A stretch of 64,000 bases of DNA from Alitta virens (Eukaryota > Annelida > Polychaeta > Phyllodocida > Nereididae). Shown piece after piece: positions 12,572 to 21,883 of the stretch. Numbering within the stretch: position 1 is the first letter of the stretch; the number at the start of each line of letters is the position of its first letter. The notes below the pieces were generated by a model. It had not been told where the DNA came from. It made no database searches and saw only the letters and a list, made by a program, of their open reading frames with translations. The translations under genes were made by a program, and so were the position numbers. The stretch lies in NCBI GenBank assembly GCA_932294295.1, contig OW028585.1, forward strand, positions 17,486,360 to 17,550,359, given 5' to 3'.

Positions 12572-14300
12572 CTAGCTAGCTGGCAGTCTCCCAGCTGCTG
12601 TGGCGATGTTTGTTATTTTTCAACTTATTGAGGAGGCAGCTGGTAACCTCTAGCTAGCTTGCAGTCTCCCAGCTGCAGTGGCGATGCTTGCTATTTTTCA
12701 ACTTATTGAGGCTCCAGCTAGTGACCTCTAGCTAGCTGGCAGTTTCCCAGCTGTAGTGGCGATGCTTGCTATTTTTCAACTTATTGAGGCTCCAGCTAGT
12801 GACCTCCTGCTAGCTTGCAGTCTCCCAGCTGCACTGGAAATTCTTGTGATACAGCTGTACTTTTATATACTCCCTCTCATCTAGCTTTATTATCTAGCAT
12901 TTATTGACATTCAAAAGTAGAGATACATAAGTAAAAAATGCAGTGTTTTTACAAAACAATTTCTAGATCTATATATTTTACCACTTTCAGTCATAAAACA
13001 GACTTCAGTAGAAACCAGGACAAAATATACAGACAATCATTATCCTGCATCATCCTGCCTACATTTTTGCTATTATTAGGCCTCTCTGGCCTAACATAAC
13101 AATACCAGCTGGAAAAGTTAGGGCAAAATTTACAGCTGGGTGGTAGGCTTAGTTGGAACTCAGCTGGCTGGGAAGAAATGATAAGAAATGTCAGCTGGCT
13201 GAGAAAGTTGCTAGCTGGGTAAATTGAATTGGCTGGCTGGCTAAGACGATTGCTAGCTGGGTGAATTTAATTGGCTGGCTGGCTTAGAAAATATTCATCA
13301 ATGGGCTGGCTGGCACCAGTGCTTATGCAGTAGCTGGTTAGTCAGAAAAAATTAATAACAGATGAGAGTTTCCTAGACTGACCACTTTTCAATTCTATTG
13401 TCTATGAAACATATAGAAACTGAATATCAGCCTGCTAGCTACCCTTTGTAAAATTTGCTGGTGGTGTGCTCATGTTTTCTCGAAGAAATTTAACCTTGCT
13501 CAACAAATTTCTGGTAGCTGAGTAGTTAGCTATCCAGTAAGCACCAATATTTGGTACCATTACATGGCCAATGGTTACGGCTATCTAATAAATACACTAC
13601 CAAATTTCTGCTACCATTCTAAACACCCAGCTCCCAACTTTTTATGTGCCATTTTCCAAACAGAATAACTTATTTTGCTCAACAAATTTCTGGTAACTGG
13701 GTAGTTAGCTGTCCAGTAAGCATCAATATTTGGTACCATTAAACAGCCAATAGAATAGGCTATCTAGTAAATACACTGCTATATTTCTACTACCATTCTA
13801 ATTACTCAGCTCCCAAACTTTTATGTGTCATTTTCCACAAAAAATTTTAACTTTGCTCAACAAATTTCTGCTAGCTGGACAGTTAGCTATCCAGTAAGCA
13901 CCAATATTTGGTACTATTAAATAGCAAATGGTGGAAAAAGTGCAGTATAGCGGACCCAGATTGATGACCATATTTAACAAGCCTCATTGCAAGGCCTATG
14001 ACGTAAAAATGCCTGAAATCAATTTATGACGTCACAAACTAATTTTTATCTTCATGGTAAAGACAGAGCTTATTTTTGCTTTTTCTTGGGGGCTGCTGCC
14101 CCCAAACCCCGTTATTCTACACCAAATTTAGTTTTGATTGTGCAAGAACTTCAAACTTTTGAAATATTTTATTACATTCAATTTTTAATGCACGTTAAAT
14201 ATGGGCATAAATTTGGGTCCGCTATACTGCACTAAACCCCAAATGGTTAAAAAATACACTACCAAATTTCCAGCTCCCAGACTTTTATATCTAAGCCAGC
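12572..14300. repeat. Diverged edge of the composite array
   Basis: AGCTGG-family sequence continues with rising divergence: four 78-bp VNTR copies (12,555, 12,633, 12,711, 12,789), the core block, and degenerate 177-bp monomers at about 13,490-13,930. A MITE at 13,933 interrupts the last monomer, and array homology resumes briefly after it, ending near 14,300. Confidence 0.8.
13933..14239. mobile_element. hAT-like MITE with 8-bp target duplication
   Basis: The termini carry a 20-bp inverted repeat (AGTGCAGTATAGCGGACCCA and its complement just inside each end). The element is flanked by identical 8-bp direct repeats CAAATGGT at 13,925-13,932 and 14,240-14,247, in a context that reads as uninterrupted repeat monomer when the element is removed. 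An 8-bp duplication is typical of hAT elements. The 307-bp element contains no supportable gene. The outermost few bases of the two ends match poorly. Confidence 0.75.
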
Positions 14301-14576
14301 GCTTTGATTATCCTAAAATGGCACACGATCTAGTAAGTTCATCAAAGATGTGACAGACCACATCATTTGGACCATGGAGTCTTCATGTTTGGACAACCCC
14401 AAATAACAGCCCTCCTTTTCATCACATGACAAAAAGCCTGTTACATGACTATACAGGTGCGCAATCCATTTTTTTGTTTTATTATCTTTAAGTTTAGTAA
14501 CAAAAAATATGCCTGAGAAATTGGGGAGTTTTCCAACGATTACTTGCTTTTAGAGGACTGCACTTCCCATATTATA

Positions 14577-14622
14577 TCTATCTATGATCTATCTATGATC
14601 TATCTATCTATCTATCTATCTA
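14577..14622. repeat. ATCT microsatellite
   Basis: Run of TATCTATCTATC-type tetranucleotide repeats with a few interruptions, in a gene-free stretch between the satellite array and the CACTA-like element. The next 200 bp contain GATTGG (an inverted CCAAT box) and TGACGTCA (a CRE-type palindrome), with no gene attached. Confidence 0.8.
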
Positions 14623-14850
14623 TTTCAGGGTATAGCAGTTTTCAAACTTTTGGTACCCATTTATTAGCAACATTGTATAGCCATTTTTCTGTCAATGCCA
14701 AATACAGATCGCTGATTGGTTGAGAGCTGATAGATATATTTCTGTATTCACAATATGGCCAATTTAGCCACGCCCTCCATATGCATATTTTCTGCATCGC
14801 TATATTTCTAAAATGACGTCATCTGCAGGTGCAATCAGAGACGTTACCGT

Positions 14851-15240
14851 GGAATTTTACAGTTAAATGAACAGGCAGCTGTGGACCTGAACTTTTAACT
14901 GTTTTTAAAATAACAGATCTAATTTACAGTATAAAGAATGTAGAAGAAACATTTTATATAACTGTAAAATGACATGAGGACTGAACGTTCACCACAGCCA
15001 TTTTAACAGTAAAACTCATGTATATCATTGCCACATGACTGTTAAAATAACTGTCAAAATTCATTGTATATCAGCAGTAATTTACGTGAATAACAAACTT
15101 ACTGTTTTGTAACCGCATATTTCATCCTAAACAACGGCTAAAATAAGTGTAATATCAATTTACACCATTTTAACGTAAAATGACGTTTCTTAACTGCAAA
15201 ATAACAGCTCCTTAAAGCGTGGTTTTGCAACTAAATAAAC
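14851..15240. repeat. Subterminal ACAGTTAA/TTAACAGT repeat cluster
   Basis: At least eight copies of an ACAGTTA / TAACTGT / TTTTAACAGTAAAA-like motif occur here in both orientations within 400 bp, just beyond the 3' end of the CACTA-like gene. CACTA elements characteristically have short motifs repeated in subterminal regions. A 16-bp stretch at 14,857-14,872 matches, inverted with one mismatch, 22,167-22,182 on the far side of the gene. The element ends themselves (a CACTA/CACTG terminus) were not found. Confidence 0.45.
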
Positions 15241-15545
15241 AGCTTTATCAATGAAGCGATATATTCATATTTTTTTGTAACTTTCTGCCTGCTGAAAAAA
15301 TAATTAAAAAAACAGCAACAGAAAACTAAAGCACATTTCTATTTTGAAATTGTTTTAATACTCATCAATATTTTTCAAATGCACAAAATAAATCGATGTA
15401 CTTTTAAATATTGTCTCAAAATAAATTTGACTAATACTTGGCTTACAACATGTTTCGTGATTAAATACATACATTCAAAACAAAAATAACATTTTAGGAG
15501 TTGCTTACAGGGCAAATATGCCAATGTCAATTTTAATACTGTTGA

Positions 15546-15669
15546 TCATGTAATCCATTTGTTGGACCATTCCTTTAGAGAATTTATTAGTTTGGTGACT
15601 TTGGTGAGTGTTGAAGACTTCCGGTGTTTCCCTTTGGTTCCCCTTCCCGGGTTAACGCCAGCAAAAACC
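15546..15669 (-). pseudogene. CACTA-like gene, terminal coding exon
   Basis: An intronic TTTTCAG acceptor precedes an open 40-codon exon beginning VFAGVNPGRGTKGKH and ending KEWSNKWIT at a TGA. Phase fits the preceding exon: its last two bases (AG) plus the first G here make one Arg codon. The GVNPGRGTK stretch matches the C-terminal end I recall for this family, and this exon shows no disabling change. Confidence 0.6.
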
Positions 15670-15879
15670 CTGAAAATAAAACAATATAAAATAAGATTGG
15701 CAGTAAGTTAATCTGACAGAGAGAGTTGTATTGAGATGATGTTCTTCATGGGTGGAGCTTATACTTTTGCAGCATAGACACCATTAAATAAACCTTAGTT
15801 ATATAATTGCATCCATCAGCCTATGTCTGAAGGCTATTGGACAGAACATCGTTGACCAGTCTGAAGATTAACCAGTTGA

Positions 15880-16085
15880 CTAGACCAGCTGCCAGAGATA
15901 GTAAGATTTGTAGTCCACACCATATTCCACATTTACCGAATGGCTGGGGTCTTTCAATTGCCTTGACATAGACACTAAGAACAAGGCACCTCCAATTTTA
16001 CATCTCATGCGATTAAAATTCAGCTAAGATGTACAAATTCAGCTTAGATGTAGCCATGCCAGGGATTGAACCTTGCCAAAACAAC
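15880..16085 (-). repeat. tRNA-derived SINE fragment
   Basis: On the minus strand GGTTCAATCCC is a good Pol III box B, followed by a body similar to a second copy at about 25,800-25,940 (shared runs such as the ATAGACACTAAGAACAAGG region). The 5' part with box A is missing or unrecognisable. It lies in the intron before the last exon of the CACTA-like gene. Confidence 0.4.
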
Positions 16086-16120
16086 TTCAGATAGTATTAG
16101 GAACATTGCTTCAAACCAAC

Positions 16121-16281
16121 CTTTGAATAAATTCCATCGTGGCAGAGCATTCCTCTGGATTTGATGTGTTAAAGATGTAATGCCGCAAACGTGACAGCTA
16201 TTGCCAATCGTACTGACTTCTTGGACATGAGGACTGTGCCCTCCACTACAACGAAGCAGTTATTCTCAAATGGATGGTCAC
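16121..16281 (-). pseudogene. CACTA-like gene, penultimate exon
   Basis: CTCTTCACAG acceptor and AAG|GTTGGT donor bound a 161-nt exon. It reads DHPFENNCFVVVEGTVLM, then SKKSVRLAIAVTF, then, after a one-base shift in frame, HYIFNTSNPEECSATMEFIQR. The CSATMEFIQ block immediately before the splice junction is a typical family signature. One indel near 16,190 breaks the frame. Confidence 0.6.
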
Positions 16282-16429
16282 CTGTGAAGAGATAAAAGTC
16301 AAATATTGAAATGTGCTGTAATTATTGTTATTTACCAAGTACATCCAGCAATTATTATAAACACAACTTTCAAACTGTTCATAAATTTATAAACTCTTCC
16401 CAGCTGCTGTAAAAGTGGTGTCTTGTAGC

Positions 16430-16580
16430 TGTCAATGCTGAGGCCAGTAAACGACCCCACCATGGGGTAAATTTGTAATATGATGTGGTCTTATCATCTC
16501 ATCATTATGTCTAGCTGTGGTAGCTGGTCATATAAGCTGACTGAGCTTCAGACCCAGCATTCCGACAGTGCTGACAGCGT
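16430..16580. repeat. Dispersed repeat in intron
   Basis: A segment around CATCATTATGTCTAGCTG and GGTCATATAAGC recurs in diverged form at about 29,740-29,830 and more weakly near 47,520-47,590. It resembles an old SINE or MITE fragment. No promoter boxes or terminal repeats are clear. Confidence 0.45.
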
Positions 16581-16641
16581 CATTGATATTGACCACAAAA
16601 TTTGCAGATAGGTCTCAAATAATGTTAAAGAGGATGATTAC

Positions 16642-16834
16642 CTTACAGCTTTGCTGACAGTTTTCTGCATTGCAGGACATTCAAGACTGCTGAGAGATCC
16701 TTCTCTGGCTCCAAATATTCTAAATCGACCACTTCAATGAAGCCCTTGCCAGTCAGTTGGGTGATGACATCGTCAATATTAGTCAGGCCAGGAAGCAGGC
16801 TCAGGATAACATCTTTCAACGATGAGTCTGAAAT
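16642..16834 (-). pseudogene. CACTA-like gene, SAM-like exon
   Basis: A TTGTTTCAG acceptor opens a 193-nt exon encoding DSSLKDVILSLLPGL, then TNIDDVITQLTGKGFIEVVD and a segment ending LQCRKLSAKL. This has the helical pattern of a SAM-like domain with a conserved terminal QxRKL. An in-frame TAA precedes the AAG|GTAATC donor; the splice phase (one base left over) matches the next exon exactly, so the stop looks like a later mutation. Confidence 0.55.
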
Positions 16835-16918
16835 CTGAAACAATGACAATAAATTTACTTTTCTATCTGGCACAACGTTTGTATGAACTGAGGTGAATGA
16901 ACGCATCAGCCACTTACC

Positions 16919-18740
16919 TTATATGTTGTGTTTCAAGACAAGAAACTGACGACCAGAGTAAGTGTACAGTTCAAGTGGATACACAGAAAGTAGCATTCGG
17001 TGATTCACACGTCGTTCCGGTTTGTCGTTCGTCTGGACTTCCAAAATACCAAACTCGGGCAAGGGCCCTGCGTTCAAACATTTGACAACAAAATACAAAT
17101 TTTTCTCTTGACTAATAATCGAAAGAACTATTTCCCCGCAAAATATTGATTCTTCGCATTTATTTAGCAAAATGACACATCCTGCACGGTAACAAATGCC
17201 ATTAAGGGAAAGCTTATTGGTAACATGGTAAGTTTTTTTCTGTGGTAACATCTGAATAGCTTTTTGATTTTCTGAACTATAAATATGTGGTTGCAAGAGG
17301 AGGGTAGAATCAACTGAAATGGGATCTCTGAAAAGCGACCCTTTGGAGTATAGAGCTTGGAGATATTGATGCTTTTCCGAAAGGGCTTGAGTTACATTTT
17401 TTTAATTTTTTGATGACCCGACATACTGCTTATAGTAAGAATGTTTACTTTCGAATCTCAGGGTCCATAGACGTATTAATGGACCACATGACATTGTCAG
17501 CTGGGGATAGTGGGTCAAATAATGATGTTTGGGCTTTAAATGAGCTGTCGGGAATGTTTGGGACCTCATTTCGAGGTATTCTTCTATGATGTCATTCATA
17601 GATATCACATCAGCTGTTCCAATTTCAGGTTTGCACACAGAACCCACTAATTTGATAAGCAGAATAATTAATTGCCAAACTGCATCATCCACGTCCTCAA
17701 TTCTTTCACCAATGTACAAAGGAAGGAATCGAAGCAAGGTCCCCACCTGAACAGCATGACCTTGTATTGCTTTGTCATTGACACCTGATGGCTTGTCAAG
17801 GGCATCGCTACCTTGAAAAGTGTCTATTCGCCTATTTAATTAATCAAAGTAGAGTTCTGTAAACCACTTTTTCTCTTTAATCAGACATTCCAAGAAAAGA
17901 TGCGGATCAGTTTTGACGACCCCTTCAAAAAGATCATGAGCTAAACATGGTGGTAGGCCAGGGTTTGTGACATGAAAATAACCAAGAGAATTGAACACTG
18001 AATTGGATTTCACCCCTTGGCAATGTATCTCCTTTGCAAGCTTCTGCGCTAGAGCATTGTCATAGTTCTGCTTTGTTCTCAAGGGATATATGCTCTTGGT
18101 TAGACCAGACCAGCAATACAGGCAATACATTATACCGACACCAATGACTTACACTACTAAAATTTTTCACATATCCTCCAATCATGTGACTACCCAAGTT
18201 GTCTCCCAATATGAATGCTACACTGCCCTTTCTTATTCCAAATTTGTCCCCTAAATATATGCCATCCTGCTCCAGTGTTTTCAAATCATTCAACAAAGGT
18301 GTTTCAAATCCTTCTCTTTACAAAGCAAAACTAATCGAATTGTGTCAACTGTGCTTCTCATTGAGGAATGCAAGTTCCCAAGGGTGTAATACATAGCAAG
18401 GATTTTGTGTTTTTTCTTTGCTGGTCCCAATGGGTTCACAATCTCAAAACAATCTTGATACAATATCATTTGAATGGCAGCAGGATTTTCTTGAAAAACT
18501 GTATTATTTTTGAAAGTCGAGCCATCAACATAATCACTCATATTTTCGCTTGGTGCTTTTAAGTGATGCCAGTAGTGAAACATAATAGAAGTGACTTTGC
18601 ATCTGATGCACCAAAATTGTAGGACGTCTCCGGATGTACGATCTAAAGCATGTGTTACAGCATCTTGTTTTAGGGATGACAATGTTTTCAATCAACTCCC
18701 ATGGCAATGAGGTGCCATCATGTGCACTATACACTTCAAG
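16919..18740 (-). pseudogene. CACTA-like transposase core
   Basis: Reading down the minus strand the core carries NPAAIQMILYQDCFEIVNPL, KKKHKILAMYYTLGN, LGDNLGSHMIGGYVKNFS (acidic residue and Asn of the DDE-type core), GLPPCLAHDLFEGVV, then HHYLTHYP and LWTLRFESKHSYYKQY, and a C-terminal part with PEFGILEVQTND. These blocks occur in the order I recall for animal CACTA-like transposases. Damage: TAA codons at 17,840 and 17,402 sit inside conserved sequence that continues in frame on both sides; frame changes lie near 18,130 and 18,290-18,560; a further TAA lies just before the GTAAGT donor at 16,918. Confidence 0.65.
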
Positions 18741-19215
18741 TATTATTCATATAAATACAAAAATTGCAGATTTTCCTGCTTTTCGATTATCATATCATAA
18801 TAAATACAGCTATTTTTTATAATACTAATTTAGAAAAACTATTATGGGTTTTCTAGGTTTTCCCTCATCTCCAGAGTGGTTATAAACCATGCGAGTTCAG
18901 CTGTCAAAGGCCAGGTCTTGGCACAAACAAAGTTCATCAGTGAGATCTGAGAGAGGCAGTCCATGCAAAACTACACATAATATTATGCAATTACCCTATT
19001 TCAATAATTCCTTCATTGTTTTACTAAAGACTGATTTAACACCAAAGGCTTGACACCTCTCCTTGCCAGATATTCACCATTTATCATTGTTCATAGGAGC
19101 ACGATCTTACTCTGAACTTAGTAAACGGCTGAATATCAACAATCCGCTGATTAATAAATCTCTCTGAAAAAGGTGTCCTAAGAGGAAATGATCATGAGCT
19201 AGTGCCTAACAAATT

Positions 19216-20128
19216 ACAATCAATCAATCAATCCACTGCTCAATCAATCAATCCACCAATCAATCAATCCACCAATCAATCAATCAATCCACTGCTCAAT
19301 CAATCAATCCACTGCTCAATCAATCAATCAATCAATCAATCCACTGCTCAATCAATCAATCCACTGCTTAATCAATCAATCAATCAATCCACTGCTCAAT
19401 CAATCAATCCACTGCTTAATCAATCAATCAATCAATCAATCCACTTCTCAATCAATCAATCCACTGCTTAATCAATCAATCAATCAATCAATCCACTGCT
19501 CAATCAATCAATCCACTGCTCAATCAATCTATCCACCAATCAATCAATCCACCAATCAATCAATCAATCCACTGCTCAATCAATCAATCCACTGCTCAAT
19601 CAATCAATCAATCAATCAATCCACTGCTCAATCAATCAATCCACTGCTTAATCAATCAATCAATCAATCCACTGCTCAATCAATCAATCCACTGCTTAAT
19701 CAATCAATCAATCAATCAATCAATCCACTGCTCAATCAATCAATCCACTGCTTAATCAATCAATCAATCAATCAATCCACTGCTCAATCAATCAATCCAC
19801 TGCTTAATCAATCAATCAATCAATCAATCCACCAATCAATCAATCAATCCACTGCTCAATCAATCAATCCACCAATCAATCAATCAATCAATCAATCCAC
19901 TGCTCAATCAATCAATCCACTGCTTAATCAATCAATCAATCAATCCACTGCTCAATCAATCAATCCACTGCTCAATCAATCAATCAATCAATCAATCCAC
20001 TGCTCAATCAATCAATCCACTGCTTAATCAATCAATCAATCAATCAATCCACTGCTCAATCAATCAATCCACTGCTCAATCAATCTATCAATCAATCCAC
20101 TGCTCAATCAATCGATCAATCCACTGCT
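19216..20128. repeat. CAAT-based minisatellite
   Basis: About 0.9 kb of CAATCAATC runs punctuated by CCACTGCT(C/T)AAT and CCACCAAT, forming an irregular higher-order repeat of roughly 30-50 bp. An open frame through part of it (repeating INQST and LLNQS) is a by-product of the repeat. It lies between the RCC2-like exons and the transposase core. Confidence 0.9.
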
Positions 20129-20213
20129 GGATGCAGCCCTCCTCCAATACAAGGTCCTTCAATGAATCATAATCCTATTACTGGACACAAACAAATAGTA
20201 AAACTTGTCTTAC

Positions 20214-20302
20214 CACATTCACATCTTTCATGCAGTCTATTAAGGTCGGTTTATCCCTTCTGTATGTGTCACCCTGCCCTAATTGTCCTTTTTCATTTCG
20301 AC
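20214..20302 (-). pseudogene. RCC2-like exon (RCC1-repeat region), downstream exon
   Basis: Bounded by a GATCACAG acceptor and a GTG|GTAAGAC donor, this 89-nt exon reads RNEKGQLGQGDTYRRDKPTL then IDCMKDVNV. It closely matches the RNEKGQLGHGDT segment of the RCC2 (TD-60) beta-propeller, a mitotic regulator with RCC1 repeats. The exon itself is intact, and its phase joins the upstream exon at the conserved Gly. No further RCC2 exons were recognised downstream, so it is an isolated gene fragment. Confidence 0.7.
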
Positions 20303-20700
20303 CTGTGATCATAAAAGATTTAATAACATTTCCATGATATGAAACGGATACTTGAAAAAGCGATGATTTAAAGTCACGAGCGATATCTGGTAACAGTCAT
20401 GCTTCAGCAGTTCAGATCTAAAGATAGTCTATCGTTAAAGGCAGGTGTAATGATGAGATGATAGCGACAGGGACAATACTTCTATTCCCGCGCTATGATA
20501 GTGATGCATAAGGTCCACTGTCTATAATATGTAGACCTCGGGGAATAATTCTGAGTGAAAGAAAGCACCAACTCAAAATGTTATTTCCAACATCATTTGA
20601 ATATACAAGGAATCAACTATTACTTTCACACAAATACAATCTATAGGGTAATTCAAAGGTTTAAATATATCAAAAAGAGAAACTATTTGCTTTAACTTAC

Positions 20701-20813
20701 CGAATGTGTAGACCTTGCCTTCAGTGGAGATGAAACAACGGTCCTTACTCTAATATTTTCCAGAGCTACGATTCTCTGAGGTCCCCAGAGATTGCGTCCG
20801 CCTTGGTTTTTAG
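20701..20813 (-). pseudogene. RCC2-like exon, upstream exon with internal deletion
   Basis: A GGTTTCAG acceptor and TTCG|GTAAG donor enclose KNQGGRNLWGPQRIVALENI followed by RVRTVV, then, in another frame, CFISTEGKVYTF leading to the next exon's RNEKGQLG. This is the RCC2 NLWGP...EGK...WGRNEKGQLG region. About ten residues between the two parts are missing and the frame changes, consistent with a short deletion of 3n+1 bases. Because the intron between the two exons is kept, this is a genomic copy, not a retrocopy. Confidence 0.68.
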
Positions 20814-21219
20814 CTGAAACCATCAAATTGAATAACTAGAACAAAATTTTATTGAAATCATCATACAATGCCTAAGCATTATAATTATTGACTGGACTCT
20901 AAATCAAGTTAACTTTGTCAATGAGCATGAGTGATGAGTACCACAACTGCATATATATTATATTTATGTAACATGGACAAAATAGGTATGTCCATGTTAT
21001 GTAAGTTTAAAAACGATTTAAACCATTTTTTGACAAAATTAAGAACTCTTTTTATAAATCAATCACATATCTATTTATGTGAGAGATTTCTCTTTTCAAA
21101 TCAAGCATATATTGTGGTAATTTGTGGGATTAGTCCATCTTTTTCAAACAGTACCAAATGTCACACTAGTGGGGCACCTGACTGAAGACAGACCCATATA
21201 TATAATATATATACAGTAT

Positions 21220-21883
21220 TCAATTAAGTTGATTGATAAACAGTATTTCCTGCACAATTGTGTCAATTACTTTAGCAGGCACATGGTGCTTTGTTTGTAA
21301 AGTTAAGAAAAACAGCGCATATTTTTCTTTCACAGCATGATGCAATTCATTAATTGTAAACGAAGGCCTCTCATCATCATCATTATCATCATTGTCATCA
21401 CAAAGAACATCATACACTTCATACATTGTATCCAGTGGGTTCAACAGGTGCATGAAGATCTGACTGTAAATTTCGCGCCCTTTCTTTATGAGCAACCAGT
21501 AATTCTAGAGTTATTCTATCTGAGCTCCAATTTCTGTGACACCTACTTAAATGAGCTGTAAACGAAGTGACAATTGAAAATATCTTAAGACAACATCAAA
21601 AGAACAGTTTGTCTGATCACCATCCTTAATGTAGTTCTTTAAATGAATCAACAGGTTTATCAGGTTTTCACACATTTTTCTGCTAAACTTAAAACTGCAT
21701 TTCAGAGGAACCGAGTCCACACTGTGGTCAGGATTGACACTTTTTCTAATGTGATATCGACAAAGACACAAGGCATACCCAACATTTAAATGCAATATTT
21801 GGGACACTAGAGTGAATCTTATGATGGTTTACATAGTCTATTAGATTTTTTGTTCTCAAATGGCAAATGTTACACTGTAACAT
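21220..21883 (-). pseudogene. CACTA-like gene, N-terminal C2H2 zinc-finger exon
   Basis: The start codon at 21,883 opens MLQCNICHLRTKNLIDYV with a C-x2-C...H finger, then a second finger region (VDSVPLKCSFKFSRKMC), then after a frame change a third finger reading CLKIFSIVTSFTAHLSRCH. An acidic DDNDDNDDDE linker and VKEKYALFFLTLQTKHHVPA follow, matching the region downstream of the fingers in this family. At least three frame changes are needed. No clear donor follows the end near 21,220. Confidence 0.6.

Larger units (their letters stand above)
15546..21883 (-). pseudogene. CACTA/EnSpm-like transposase gene, multi-exon and degenerate
   Basis: Five pieces on the minus strand read in order as one protein of a family common in animals: N-terminal C2H2 fingers, a long core ending in a region related to plant Tnp2/DUF4218 (KPKHHYLTHYP, then GPLIRLWTLRFESKH), a C-terminal domain, a SAM-like exon and a short terminal exon. 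Introns at the C-terminal end have good GT/AG borders, yet the reading frame is broken by several TAA codons and frameshifts, so no full protein can be made. Two RCC2-like exons and a minisatellite separate the N-terminal exon from the core. Assignment to CACTA/EnSpm rests on remembered family motifs; a domesticated host gene derived from such an element is the alternative. Confidence 0.65.

Noticed and set aside
19202..19471. 89-codon open frame with repeating INQST/LLNQS
   Set aside because: Translation of the CAAT minisatellite; any indel-free stretch of such a repeat is open.
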